A stretch of DNA of 64,000 nucleotides from Platerodrilus igneus (GCA_036346225.1 JARFIW010001367.1:434001-498000), one strand, 5' to 3'. Shown: positions 23,086 to 35,792, counted from the first letter of the stretch. The notes: a model not told the origin generated them from the letters alone. Numbers and translations: made by a program.

Positions 23086-23266
23086 CTCTTTTCCCTCTAC
23101 TTGCAATTTTATTATAGGTAGTATATCATTTTTTTCATTAATTTTTTCATCATTTTCCAACTCAAATTTTATAAATTCATGCGCATGTTTATATTTATTA
23201 ATCTTTATGTTTTCATCATTTGGTTTGTATGCTTCTAAAAATCCTCCTACTTAACATTCCAGACTG

Positions 23267-24777
23267 ACTAAACTATCTCTGCATATGTCCTTCTATTTTT
23301 GTTGCTACTATTTATGCCATTTCTCTGAACGTTTGTCTTATTTTCTTTTCTTTTTTCTATTCTCAATGGTCCGGAATTCATTATTCTCCCTTCCACCGTA
23401 TCTCCTAATGGCATTTCCTCTATTCCAATTATTTCTTTGGCTATTCCCCCTTTCAAATGGTCTGCCTTGATTCCTTTCCTGTCCATTATTCCTCTGGAAT
23501 CTAAATGTATTAATGGGCTGGCTCCTTGGCCTGGTCTCCTTTCTCCTTGATTGACCCATATCATCATAACGTTGAAGATATTCTAAAAACGCATCTCTAT
23601 CAACAATATTTTGTAAGACTATGCATTGCCTTACTTCAGCTTTGAAGTGAGACCTGCTACATTTTTTAATCTGCTGGTCCTCTAAAGGAGGATCAAGTTG
23701 TTTGGCAACACTAAATTTCTGGATCTCATACAACTCCCTTGCCATGCTTGAATCGCTACTATATTTGCCCATTAATAAATTATCTCTAACTTTAAATAAC
23801 TGGTTGTCTCCCCAGAAATGCTTTAAAAATTTAATTTAGAAGTCTTTAAATGAATTCAAGTCACTTTCAATCAGGCCAAACCAAATTTCAGTACTACCTT
23901 TCAACATGGACCTCACAATATTTTACTTTATTTGCTCATCCCAGCTACTTTGTATTAAAGTTTTTGTTATTTAAAAATATTTTGAAGTTAAGTTTATTAC
24001 CTCATTAAAGTTTTGAATGTTGTTCCAATGGAACATTGGTCGGACTCCATCTCATCGGTTCCCCAACATGAATATTTTTAATCCTGTCTTCTAAATTCTC
24101 AAACTTATTCCCTAAGTCTGTTTTAAGATTTCCCAAATTTTTTCTAAATGTTTTAAAACCAGTTTGGCAGCGTCTCTCTATTTCATTTACTTTTCGAGCT
24201 AAAATTTTAATTTTTTCATTAGTTTCTTTCTCACTTGCTTCCTGATTCGTCTTTATTTGAACTATTTCTTCTTTAACATAATCCATATCATCTAAAATTT
24301 GTACTAATTTTCCTGTACTTCCAAATTTCGTTTCTTCAATTGTTTTGTTAGTTTTCTCTAAACCCAAAGTTATTCTTTCTCTAATCTTTTAAATTTCCTT
24401 TCATTCTTGTCACTATCTAATCTTAAACTTTCTCCCAATTTTGCAATGTTCTCTCCAAATTCTGCTCGTAAGTCCTGGGTATTTTTATCCAATTTGTCAC
24501 CCATTTCTTTGATTCATTTCTCACCCACTTCTTTCATGCCTTTCTCATTCCTTTTACTCATTTCTTTCGTGCCTTTCTCATTCTTTTCACTCATTTCTTT
24601 CATATTTTGATTTATACTTAATAAAAAAACCATCATTTTTGATTCCTGGAATTCTTCTACACTCTTGGCCTCTGGATTCTCCTTTTTCGCTTCTTCCACA
24701 TAAACGCTTTCTTGAGAACCAATTGCTACTCCCTCAGCTCTCAAACTTTTGCAAACTTCTTTCATTCTGTCAGTCAT
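23267..24777 (-). pseudogene. Gypsy gag
   Basis: The N-terminus begins at 24,777 (MTDRMKEVCKSLRAEG) with lysine/glutamate-rich coiled-coil-like repeats (MKEMSEKNEKGTKEMSKRN). Then 24,367-24,005 continues as coiled coil (TGKLVQILDDMDYVKEEI). The C-terminal part (23,772-23,338) is an Arg/Asn/Gly-rich basic tail (RRKETRPRSQP, NNWNRGNAIRRYGGREN) typical of nucleocapsid without an obvious CCHC knuckle. A frameshift/stop near 24,000-23,780 and others disrupt it. Confidence 0.8.
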
Positions 24778-24903
24778 ACTGGAAAATTAATCAGATATTA
24801 CAAAAAGAAAAAACAACTCCAAAGACAAATCCTACGAGACAAGACGCTTTAACTTACAGAAGAATTAATCGTGCCACAGGTTGGGTCGCCGTTAAAAGAG
24901 TGC

Positions 24904-25475
24904 TGTTATAACACCGCATTGAGAGCGTCACTAAAAGAGTGCCGTAACAAAACCTCGCGTTGAATGCCCCACTAAAAGGATTATATGAAAATGGCCGCAA
25001 GTTGAGAATGTCGCTAAAAGAGTGCTATGATACAAATACAAGAAATTGTAAAATTTTTAATTATTCACTTACCATCCTTTCTAACTTTGCCTGGCTAGCT
25101 CAACAGAATTGACAGAGTTTTCAAAATGACATCAAACAGCAATATCACAAAGCATTTATATATAAAATAATTTCTAAGAAGTATTTACTAAAAATAGTTC
25201 CTTATTTTATTTTAAATTTACAGAATTAAGCTTCTACTTTTGAAGTATACAGTATGAAATATTTTCTTTCATATAAAAGCATATAGATCATATACAACAT
25301 TGTTTCTTTCAAACAAAATAATTTCTAACAAATACTTATAAATGTTTCATTTATTAATTAGATATTTACATAGTTTAATATATGGGTGACTCGTCCTTTT
25401 ATATTCCTAATATTCTAGAAAATTCTTTATTTAAAACAAATTTCTGTAATCCACAAGGTAAGTAATTTAAACTGG
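24904..25475 (-). repeat. Gypsy 5' LTR, truncated and internally deleted
   Basis: Both ends match the LTR at 17,250-19,170 (CTGGCTAGCTCAACAGAA on the left; ATTCCTAATATTCTAGAAA on the right), but about 1.3 kb between them is missing. The left end has three CTAAAAGAGTGC-type units. A primer-binding-like string GGCGACCCAACC lies next to it on the minus strand. Confidence 0.7.
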
Positions 25476-25702
25476 ACCAGCTCCCTATATGATGTGGATA
25501 TTAAATAACCTTTTGTATTACATACTTCTGACTTCTCTACTGCTAAAACATGTTTGTAATTTACTGCTGTGTTTGCCTCTACACTTACTACTCCAGAATG
25601 TTTATTTAAATACGCTTGAATCTTTTCTACCTTGATCTCTAGACATTCCATTGTGTCGATTCCCTTAACCTTTCCATCCAACTCCATAATATTTATATTC
25701 AA
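25427..25702 (-). pseudogene. Gypsy polyprotein piece, linker before RT
   Basis: The 91 residues include VSVEANTAVNYKHVLAVEKSE and lie just downstream of the protease piece in element order. The position between protease and RT suggests the PR-RT linker. The last 20 or so residues are already LTR sequence, so the open frame crosses the fusion point. Confidence 0.5.
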
Positions 25703-25778
25703 ACCATGTCATCTTCCTTGACATCATAACACTCTCCATGGCAATATCATATCCCTAATTCCAACTATCCTTTCCATA

Positions 25779-25967
25779 TCAATAACTAATACCAACTTCA
25801 TCATACAATCGACATATATAAATACTCTTAAACTTCAGTCCAGGCACGATAACAAATTCCTGCTTAGAGCTTAATGTTCCTATTTCTATATTCAAAACAA
25901 CAACGCTATTCACCACAGCAAACCTCTTTCCATTTGAAGCTACCAAATGACTCTTCTTGATTGGCAT
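25779..25967 (-). pseudogene. Gypsy protease piece
   Basis: The piece reads KSHLVASNGKRFAVVNSVVV and EFVIVPGLKFKSI. It fits the middle and end of a retroelement protease (flap region and the 'FVIVPGL' strand). The DTG active site is not in this open piece, and the final 'ILGxD' motif has decayed. Confidence 0.65.
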
Positions 25968-26218
25968 AATCCTATCGCAAACCTTTTTCCTGCTTCTGGT
26001 TGTCTACCTCTTCTTCGATTTTTAAAAATTCACGTGGATGTTCGTATTTATACACTTCAATTTCTAGTGGTTTGTCCTGATCTAAAAATCCTGCCTGCTT
26101 CTATGCTCACTGCTGGGTCCTGGTTGTCCCTCGACTACCTCAGCATATGTTCGTCACGTCGATTCCGTGTTATCCATTCTTTCCGTGTCTCTAACACTTG
26201 GATTCGCCTGCGTCCTGC

Positions 26219-26940
26219 TCATCTCCGGCGAGCTGTTCTCTCTCTGGTGCCACTACTGCTCCTATGAAACGCTTCCCTAGGTTCCCAGTTATTCCTAAAA
26301 TTTCTATTGAAAATTGTTCCACATCTTTGGAAATTCTCCCCCCTATTTTCGAATCTAACTAGGTTGACGTTTCTTTTCCTAGTATCCCTAGGTCTAGCTG
26401 TACTAACATTGTCGTACCTTTGAAGGTATTTCAAAAATGCCTCTCTTTTGACGATGTTCTGCAATGCCACATGTTGCCTAACGTCAACTTTAAAATGTCT
26501 TGACAGATACTTAATTATCTGCCGATTCGTTCAAGGTGGTCTCAACTGTTTAGCAATGCTATATTTGCATATCGCATATTGTTTCCTATATCCCGCAAAT
26601 TCACTTTTGTACTTCTCCGTAATTAGGTCATCTCGCACCTGATCTTGTTTATGAACACCCCAAGTGCTTCAAAATTTTCTCCTCAATCATTATACGATTC
26701 AATGTCCTGTCCTACTAAATTGTACCAGCGTTAGCATTATCTTTTAATAAAGCTTTTACTATATTAAGCTTAGTCTGTTCATCAAATAAATTAAAAACTA
26801 AATTCCTAACACTATAAAAATTTGGGGATTCACTCGATTATCCCCTTAAAATTTCATCTGTTTTGTCTGGGTTTTTCAAAAAGAGCACTATCATCACTTC
26901 CGATTTCCACTCCTTAGCCACTCCTTTCTTAATATTCGTC
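26219..26940 (-). pseudogene. Gypsy gag, second element
   Basis: The readable C-terminal part (26,470-26,219) begins ALQNIVKREAFLKYLQRYDN, matching VLQNIVDRDAFLEYLQRYDD of the first element, and ends in an Arg-rich tail (ARPRDTRKR, GTRERTARRR). Upstream parts are spread over frames with stops. Confidence 0.75.
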
Positions 26941-27135
26941 CACACCACACTATTCATATGCTAAATAATTTCCACACATTCACTAAAATTAATTACAAAA
27001 AAAAAATTTACAAACACAACCCTTAATCTCAGGATCATCAGTTTCCTGAAACCAATAATAAAAATAAATCTATCTGAATTCAGGCCCCTCATGTTTGGGT
27101 CGCCAAAATGCTCTGAAGCTTACTCTGGAAACCAT

Positions 27136-27155
27136 CGAGCTCACGTTGGGCGCCA
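27136..27155 (-). promoter_or_regulatory. Primer binding site, tRNA-Lys type
   Basis: The minus strand reads TGGCGCCCAACGTGAGCTCG, close to the complement of the 3' end of insect tRNA-Lys(CUU) (TGGCGCCCAACGTGGGGCTC, from known gypsy-class elements). It lies about 200 bases before gag, as expected just inside a 5' LTR. Confidence 0.7.
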
Positions 27156-27159
27156 TAAT

Positions 27160-28650
27160 TCTCTGTAGGTTACTTCTGAAAAGGACGCCCTAAAAATTTG
27201 TGTTGTCATAAATACCTGCACCTACCTGAAAATGAAGCCCTACCACTAGACTTGCAATTCATATCACCCTATAATAATACCCTCAGATGCTTTAACATTC
27301 GGACGCCAAAACCTCCAGCTTTCTCAGGTATATTCGCCATGACTGCTCACTTGTTCTCTGAAAATCCTACCCTACTGTTTAAATAAATAAAAGTTGACCT
27401 CCAAAAGTATTATTTGAACATCAAGTTGCTATTCAAAATTTTCAGTTTTACATTCCTCATACATCTTGAATATTTAACACATATTATCAAATTTTAAAAG
27501 AAGTCATTTTAAATAAAATAATTTGGAAAATTTTCTAATTACATCAATAATTAACCAAAACTAACTGGGTTTATCCCCAAACTTTACTTTAAACCCCAGA
27601 TCTAATACGAACTCATAGTAAAAACCTTACTTTACCTATGTGCTAACTACTGCACTGAAATTACCAGAAACCCTTTTACTTTGTACAGAAAGCCAATATT
27701 ACACCTTCATTTTATACCACCAAATAGTACATAAATAAATTTTTTGTATACTCCTTTCTCAAGGTAAGTCAAATAAAATATCCTTACAATACAATAAAAT
27801 ACACCAATAATCACCAAATTGTCATAATCACCCACAAAATCACAGTAAGTTAAAGTTTTACAAAGGTTGAATTACCTGGATTGTAGCACCAGCTCTCTAC
27901 GTGGAAACCACCTCCAACGTAGTCATCCCACTCGACTGCACGTTCAAAATTTACTCCAGGTGGCCTCTCACCATCTGGAACAGCACGCTTCTACTCAGAT
28001 TTCTCAGCTGCTAATGCACGGTACTTCCATGCTCCAGTGCATCTGCTACTGGTTCATCCATATACTTGATTTGTACCTAGAGTACACCAAGCGCCTCGAA
28101 CCACAAGTAGTAAAAATTCTGCTTACTTTGCTTTCAGCTTCGATTATTAACAGGATTTTATATACTTCACAATGGCCATATCTAACTTTGCACCAACTTG
28201 TGCATATTAAATTTTATTAAAATCTAAACTCACTTATTTACATTTACATTTGTATGTAGCTTGGTTGAAGATCGAAAAGAAAAGACACCCTTTACCACCT
28301 CCTCTGGGTTCATATAGCCTCCAAAACTACCTCCTTGAATCTATTCTCACCACCCCTATAACACACTTTCTTAGTAACGTTTTCAAAACGTCCACCGGTT
28401 CCAGAAACCCATGCACAGCACAACAACAAACGGTTGCTCAATTCTACCAACTAACCATTACCCTTGAGTTATTCTAGGTAAAAATGTTCAACCGTATTCA
28501 AACTGTCGCAAAAATCTTGGAATTTTCAGTAACAAATAATCGTTTTACGAAGAAACCCTCATTAAAATTGTCAACAGCTGTCACTTTCCGCGAAATCTTC
28601 CGATAACTGCCATTCACTCTAGTCTCTAAAACACACCTCTAATGCACGCA
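27160..28650 (-). other. Probable LTR of the second gypsy, boundaries not resolved
   Basis: Lies immediately upstream of the primer binding site. It has no coding signal and no second copy in the window, so its extent and terminal TG/CA could not be fixed. Confidence 0.35.
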
Positions 28651-29037
28651 CATATGCCATTTCCTTATAACCTGCATTTAAAATCATCCATCTTTTGTCT
28701 TTTACCTTACTTAATTTTCAACGTTAGTTGTGCCTTTCTCTTATCTTTGTCTAACCCGTAAGTTATATCTTAACTACGCTTTACTGAACTTACGTTTCCT
28801 ACATATTTATGAAACTATGCTTCACGAACTTACGTTTCCTACCTAATTGTAATTAATATTTACAGTGAATTTTATAACTACGTACAATTAACCCTAATAT
28901 TTAATGAAAATTGGTAAATTCTTATCCTATCTTTCGGAAAAATGTCTTAAAACTACTTGACCCTTATATACATGAGTTACCCTGCAATAACTAATTATTT
29001 GACCTCTCTAACACCTATTATAACCTATAAATTCACA

Positions 29038-29038
<1 letters not shown>

Positions 29039-29073
<35 letters not shown>
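29039..29073. repeat. (TA)n microsatellite
   Basis: TA run bounded on both sides by short inverted ACAGTA/TACTGT. Confidence 0.95.
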
Positions 29074-29075
<2 letters not shown>

Positions 29076-29523
29076 CTGTGATATATATTTACATACCAGT
29101 ATTAAGTGCATCCTTTTACAACTGACTTACAGCATCTACCAGAAATACTGCTAATGTTTCAATATACATGCATGTATATTAAACGGTTTAGTATGGGCTT
29201 GAACATTGGGGGTTTAAAATTTGTCGTTACAAAAATATCTACTTTTACTTTTCCATCTTCACTGCGTCTTTTTATATTGCACACTAAGCTTCCGATGTAT
29301 ATACTCCTTTCGTATACAGCCCAACTACGATATCAACCCAAGATCCAACAACGTTGTCAGCTTTTCTGCATATCTTGTAGTCGACAAGATGGTTGGTTAT
29401 TCTTTCTGTGCAGTTCCTGTATTAATTTCAGTGAAGTTAAAAGTGATGAGTACCCTTTATATTTATAAATGGAATTTATTTTATCATATTTGAACTATTG
29501 TCTATTTCACTGTTATTATTTTC

Positions 29524-29527
<4 letters not shown>

Positions 29528-29569
<42 letters not shown>
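29528..29569. repeat. (TA)n microsatellite
   Basis: TA run in unassigned sequence. Confidence 0.95.
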
Positions 29570-29575
<6 letters not shown>

Positions 29576-30334
29576 TGCTATGCTATTTATCTTCTTTCGG
29601 TCTTCTCGTTCCACGTTGATGTGTAATATAACTTTATTGTTATGTTCGTACCCGGCTTTCTACTCTGCGTTTCTAAACCTATACCTCTTTTTATATATCT
29701 GCCATGGCTAACTCAATCTAATTAACACAGAGTGCCCAACGACACGACAGTAAAGACTGTTTAACTCCTTTTTCTCTAGTTCCTATCTGTTAAAATAATG
29801 TATATGAAGCAAACCAAAAATCCGTATAATAATCAACAATATTTACACTTTGTATTTTAATAACTTATTAATTTGATTTTATATTCAAAATTAGCACCTG
29901 AATAGTATATTAATATTTATCGGATTCTATCAATATTAGACTCCCTGAAAGTTGGCAAAAATACCACTATAATTTACTTTGAAGCCTTTTTGAACGTTCA
30001 AATGATCTATCTATTTTTATAAATTCTCAAAAGATTTTTGATGACCCTTACAAATACTTCGATAAATAATTGAAAATGTTTAAAAAAGTTGAAAATACAG
30101 TCTTATACTAATAAATGATTATAAATCTCTGACTTGTGTTTTCTCTGCGTGTTTCTATATGTGAACGGTCAGCACCCCTAGATTGTTTCCAATTTGATAC
30201 TCTCTTACGGCTTTTCCCAGTTGACTCTTAGTGTAGTTTCCTCAACTTGTTTACCAGAATAATTAATTAAATCTGCTTGAATTCTCCTCTTTATAATTCC
30301 TTGGAATAACTTGTAGTTTACTTGTAGTTTAGGT

Positions 30335-30470
30335 TTTTGTTTAAAATTCATACGTCGTTGTTTGAAGGTTATTTAGAATTGATTCGTCGTTATTTGAAGG
30401 TTTATTTAGAATCGATCCGTCGTTATTTGAAGGTTCTTTAGAAGTTTCTTTGAAAGTTTATTTAGAGCCC
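30335..30470. repeat. Minisatellite, about 37-bp unit, three to four copies
   Basis: Repeated core CGTCGTTRTTTGAAGGTT followed by TATTTAGAAT, with slight changes between units; the last unit has lost the CGTCG part. Confidence 0.85.
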
Positions 30471-31766
30471 TAAATTCTTAAATATTAGAATTATATTTAA
30501 TTCATAATTTACCTCACGTTTCTAAAAGCAAACGGTCGCTTCTATTGAATTAATTGGCACTTTACTTTGCACTATGATTTCACTCAATTATTTATTTTCA
30601 CTTTGCGTAGTAATTTATGTTTAACTGGCGTGGTTCGTGCCTTGGTTACAGAGATACTGGCTGTTTACAAGGTCCGCGTGCTATTTAAAGACTCCACCTA
30701 CTTATTTTTCCTAGTAGTTTCCTCGCGTGTTTGTAGATTAAGGCGTTGCATCTTTCGCTATCACTGCTAGACTAGGTATTTCTTTAAATTATCTGTCTAG
30801 ACTCTTGGTAAAACGCTTTATTTCTCACATAGGCATTCTATATTATGTAGCATATTTCCCAGAAAATCCAAATTTCTATTACATTTTGTCACGTCTTATT
30901 TGTGTTGGCTATAGTTCAAATTTTATCACATCACGAACCGTCTATTATTTATTGTTTATTACTCCAAATATGTTGCATTTTATGAAAATATAATGTCTTT
31001 TGGTCACGTATTAATATTTCTATAATGACGTATTTGAATGTGTTTACTTATTTATGCGTTGATGTTTTGAATGATGTTATTATATAGCTAGGATGCCAGG
31101 TTGTTTACCTTTACCGATTGTATGTTTATTTTGATAAAACTCGTTACATTGAAAACATTTATTTTTGCTCGTTTCTTTTTAATTCTAAACTTGTATATTT
31201 AATTTAAACCATATTTTAGGAGGTACACGTTATTATCTTGCTGGATATGATCTGGTTATCAAAGAATGAGCTTTCCTTTTATGAGTGTGCTCGCTATTGA
31301 CTTTCTGTAAAATTGTCGATTTACTTCTATTTAATGATGGAATTGTTTGGTTTTCTAAACGTTATATATACACATACATACATCTTACTATCATTTTTGC
31401 ATCCGATAGACCGGAACTTACATTCACACTTGTGTTCCTTGTAAACTTACTATCGCATATCGGAAGATTTGGAACATATCAATGGGTTTTTGTCCAAATT
31501 TTTATTTTAAATATTTAAGAAACACAAATGGCCTTAAAATTGATAGGAAAATGTACAGAAATAGTATAGTTTTAGTCTAGCTATTTTCCTGTGAGAGTGC
31601 CACAGAATATATTTTAATATGCGGAATTTTTTATTATGTTATCATCTTTACATCCGCTAAATGACAACACAGTGTGGTGCCAGTTAGTCTGCTTAGATGA
31701 TAGTGCAAGGAGCAGTTTAGTAGAAACTGCGTCCTTAGAGGTAGCTATAAATTTTTATTCACCCAC

Positions 31767-31769
31767 ACG

Positions 31770-31818
<49 letters not shown>
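31767..31818. repeat. (CA)n(TA)n compound microsatellite
   Basis: CACACA run leading into a TA run. Confidence 0.95.
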
Positions 31819-31820
<2 letters not shown>

Positions 31821-32037
31821 AGTGTTTGAGGATTAAAATTTTTTTGCTTACCTTTTAGGTTATAGACTTGTTTAAATGATGTGATATCATATTTCTACAT
31901 TTGTATGAAGTTATTCAGTTTTCCAGCAAAAATTTTGTAAAGTTTACAAAATATAATTTATGTATTGATAACATATTTCTAATTTTGCAAATTGTTCAAA
32001 CAGTTCTTAAACGATGGAATAGAAAATATTCAAAATG

Positions 32038-33754
32038 TTTGCATGCAAACTTCTAATTGTCTATAATAGAAACATTTATTAGCAAAGGTGCATAAAAGCA
32101 AGTCTTGAGGGTAGCAACAACCCTTATCCAACAAAAATTGTAGCTTGTAAACTACGATAGAAAATTTTTAAAATTTGCATGTGCTATCATCTAATCGTAT
32201 GTTACAAAATATTTGCAAGCAACGCTACACAAGTCTATCTTGAGGGCAGCAACATACATCCCTATACTAAATAAATTTATAGCTCCTAAACGACTCGCCA
32301 GAAAAGTAACAATTTTAACATGCAATGCTTAGTAGTCTCTAGCAAAAACATCCACCAGCAATGATGTGCCCAAGTTAGTCTTGGAGGCGGCAGCAACCCC
32401 TAAGCTAAATAAAGTGCACCTTCTAAAGGGCTGAATAAAAAATGTTTTAAATTTTCACATGCAATCTTCTAATAGTCTCCTTCAAAACTTTCCGCAAGCT
32501 TGTCTTAGGTCATCTTGAGGGTTGTAGTAACCCCTATACTGAAAAAAATTGTAGCTTGTGAACGATGCAATATAAAATTTTCAAAATATTCACATGCAAT
32601 TCTATAATAGCATATTACACAAGTATCCACCAGCAACAGTTCACCAAACGCAGTCTTGGGGGATGAAAGCAACCCCTATATTAAAAAACATTTTTAGTTT
32701 GTAAACAACTCATTAGAAAACTTGCAATTTTTTTGCATAACAATCCTCTATTATTCTATTACAAAAACAAACTCCAGTAACATGGCATGAAAGTCAGTCT
32801 TGAGGGTGGAATCAACCCCTATATTTAAAAAAAATGTGGCTTGTAAGTTGTGCCATGTAGTTTTCAAAATTATTACAAGCAATTTTCTAATAGTCTTCTT
32901 CAAAACTAACTATCCTCAAGCAATGCTTTTCCAGAGTCAGTCTTGGTGGTAGTAGTTACCCCTATACTATAAAAGTTGTAGGTCGTGAACGATGCGATAC
33001 AAATTTTTATATTATTCACATGCAATCCTCTTATACTCTGTTAGTAAATGAAATCCCAGCAACGTGGCACGAAAGCCAGTCTTGGTGGTGAAATCAATCC
33101 CTATATTTAAAAATGTGACTCATTACCGGTGCCATGTAGAGTTTTCAAAATTATTACAAGCAATCTTTTAATAGTTTTCTTCAAAACTATCCTCAAACAA
33201 GCCAGGCCAAAGTCAGTGTTGGTGGTAGTAGTAACCCTTATACTGTAAAAATTGTAGCTCGTGAACGATACATGCAATCCTCTAATAGTATATTACACAA
33301 ATATCTACCAACAACAGTGCAGCAAACCCAGTCTCGCGGGTGGCAGCAACCCGTATAACAAAGAAATATTTAGCTGATTTACTCATGAAATGCTTAATAA
33401 TCTCTAACAAAAAAATCACCAGCAATGGTGTGCCAAAATCAGTCTTTGGGTTGGCAGCAATTGCTAAACTAACTAAAGCGTACCTCTTAAAGAGCTGGAT
33501 AAAATTTTTTAAAATTTTCACATGCAATCCTCTATAGTTTATTACAAAAATAAATATCATCAATGTCCCTCGAAAGCCAGTTTTTGGGGCGGCAATAACC
33601 CCTACATTAAAAAACAGTATACCTTGTAAACGGCTCAATAAAATTTTTTTAGAATTTACACATGCATTCATAGAATAGTCTCCCACAAAAATATCTTCAG
33701 TAACAGTGTGTTAAAACCAGTCCTAGCGATAACATAGACTCATATACTGAAAAT
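32038..33754. repeat. Satellite array, about 13 units of about 138 bp
   Basis: Unit starts recur near 32,038, 32,176, 32,315, 32,453, 32,589, 32,730, 32,869, 33,013, 33,151, 33,270, 33,378, 33,515 and 33,656. Each carries CA(C)ATGCAATC-like, CAGTCTTG-like, CAACCCCTATA-like and TTGTAGCTTGTAAACG-like blocks. Units 6 and 8, 7 and 9, 5 and 10, and 3 and 11 are more alike than neighbours are, suggesting duplication of multi-unit blocks. Two units are shorter (about 108 and 119 bp). No coding signal is seen. Confidence 0.9.
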
Positions 33755-35792
33755 TCATCTCTGTAAATAAACATGTACAGTTATTTTAACATGCTTTCTC
33801 GGTATTTAATCTATTCTTCCATACGCTTCGTTTTTTAATGCCTTCCAATTATTACCGGTATTTTAGTAGAAAATAGTCATTACAACAATTTTCCCTAAAA
33901 GATTAAATGATACTTCTAAGACTCAGAGGTTAATAAAAATATTTTTCTTTGAAAAACACAAGCTATATGTTAGATGTGCTGAGATTTTTCCAAAATATGA
34001 AGTAATTGCAAATGCATACGAAATATACAGAATTCAGTTGGTATCATATACATTCAATTAATGCAATTTTACAAGACAAATTTGCTTAGATAGTTTGAAA
34101 CAAATTTAGCTGTTGATTTGAAAGAAACCGCAGAAATTCAAAAATGATGAATTATAGAATTGAAATAGTGAAGGATTCGAAATAAAATTTGAATGAAGGG
34201 TTTAATATTCTAATTTTATTAAAAATAATCATTCATCTTTCACAATATAAAAACTCAGAATTAGGTAGATTTTAAGTAAATGCTATAGGTACTGGCAACC
34301 GAATCTTTTACGGTGTTATTTAGTAATTCAGTATAAAGGGAAATCCTGTCTCTATTCTTTCTGGAGCGCAGGTATAAGTACTAGTTTTGTAATACAAATG
34401 TTTCTTGTTATCAATCTTTTGTTGAATTATGCCACCTCTTTTGATCCCTTTATTTTTTCAGTATCTTTCATTTGCACATACATATACGAACAAACGTATG
34501 GTCTTTTTAAACGTTACTCATATTACAAAGTTTGCTAATATAATGTAGCAAAAAAGCATTTAATTAAAAATTTTTTTATCTTACTGCGGCTAGAACTAAT
34601 AAGTTTAGTTTTTAACTGCCACCATGAAGATACCTACATACGCAATGGCCTATTGCACCATTAAAGTTAAACTCTTATTTTAGATTTATTAGGATCCGTA
34701 AAATTTCTATCGATATTTTACGAACCAGAAGAAATACTTAAAGCATTTTATGAAGAGGAATAATTCTTTTACCAATTTTCCTCTTTGTTCCTGTACATTT
34801 TGAGCTCTTATATAATGTAGGCATTGGCTGATTCTAAAGATGCCGATGGTTAAACGTTTTAAGTTGCGCAGTTGAACCGTTGAGTTGAATAATATGCGCC
34901 TGTCGCAACATTCAACTCCAATTAAGTAATTATATAATCATACAAACACAATTAAACAATGTATTCAAAAAGCAAAATTTTTAGAATAAAACTGTTGTGA
35001 GGGGTTAAATTGATGCTTAGAGTAAATTTAGCAAGCACTTATTTTGTGGTGCCCACACCTACAATAAATTCTAAGTTTTAAATAAACGTGTTGACGCATG
35101 ATTTTTATTGATTAGGTATAAAAAGTGCCAACCTTACTAGAATTAATAGATTTAAAGATTTCTATTTAAAATATGTTATCATATTAAAATACATCTGAAA
35201 TCTAAACCACTTCTTGACGATAAGCAACGCTATGCTAATGATTTAATGACATAATTACTCTTATTTCTTACATACAGATATTTATAAAACATAAGGATGC
35301 ATATATGGTTTTAAAATTAGCATCGTATCGGACACAAAGTACAGTATCTTAATATTACACATGCAGCACATTGCAAATGATTCACGTTTGAAATCGCCAG
35401 CCTGTAAAAAACCAAACATTTAAATATAGAATGTCCAATTACTCATGTCTCACTTTCACGTAAAGTATTAATTCTGTTTCATCTTTGTTACTTTTAAACA
35501 GTTAGCAACAATGTTGCAGAAAGCAAAAGTGATAGTAGTCTTAATTTAAAATGTAAGCAGGATATATGTCGGACGTGAAACTAAACGGTTTTGAAAAAGT
35601 TCTAGAATGATAGGAAAATATAAAATAATGTATATCTAAATATTTCACTATTTTAAAAATCTTTTGTGATTTGGGGCTTCTTCAAGAAATAAACAACAAT
35701 ATATTTCATACATGTAATTAACTATTTTCACTATTTCTGGGAATGCTAAAATGTATCAGTTTTGTAAAGATGCAGAATTGTTAGCAGGATGT
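33512..35792. repeat. Segmental duplicate of 9,562-11,256
   Basis: Begins in the last two satellite units and continues through about 2 kb of shared flank. It contains two blocks (about 33,943-34,398 and 35,120-35,320) absent from the other locus. Ends at GCAGGATGT (35,784-35,792). Confidence 0.87.

Larger units (their letters stand above)
17250..25475 (-). mobile_element. Ty3/gypsy LTR retrotransposon, decayed
   Basis: The minus-strand order from right to left is a truncated 5' LTR (24,904-25,475), gag (24,777-23,267), protease (about 23,085-22,725), RT (21,991-21,360), RNase H (21,445-20,798), integrase (20,576-19,906) and a 3' LTR (17,250-19,170). The polyprotein order PR-RT-RH-IN identifies Ty3/gypsy. 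I see no env-like open frame. Many frameshifts and stops make it inactive. The right LTR is fused at about 25,475 to a second related element. Confidence 0.88.
25427..27155 (-). mobile_element. Second, related Ty3/gypsy fragment
   Basis: The order on the minus strand is primer binding site (27,155-27,136), gag (about 26,940-26,219), protease region (25,967-25,779) and a further polyprotein piece (25,702-25,427). It ends where the LTR of the first element begins. It is close to but distinct from the first element (gag block QRYDN vs QRYDD). Confidence 0.8.
28651..32037. other. Unassigned AT-rich region with simple repeats
   Basis: Only three TA runs and one minisatellite are recognisable. Short open frames here are mostly translations of TA runs and show no domains. 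Confidence 0.5.

Noticed and set aside
24407..24610. Plus-strand Ser/Phe/Leu-rich frame at 24.4-24.6 kb
   Set aside because: It is the antisense of the gag coiled-coil region; its repetition mirrors the Lys/Glu repeats on the other strand.
32038..33754. CRISPR-like array
   Set aside because: Units are about 138 bp with no short conserved repeat separated by unique spacers, and the host is a eukaryote. It is a satellite.
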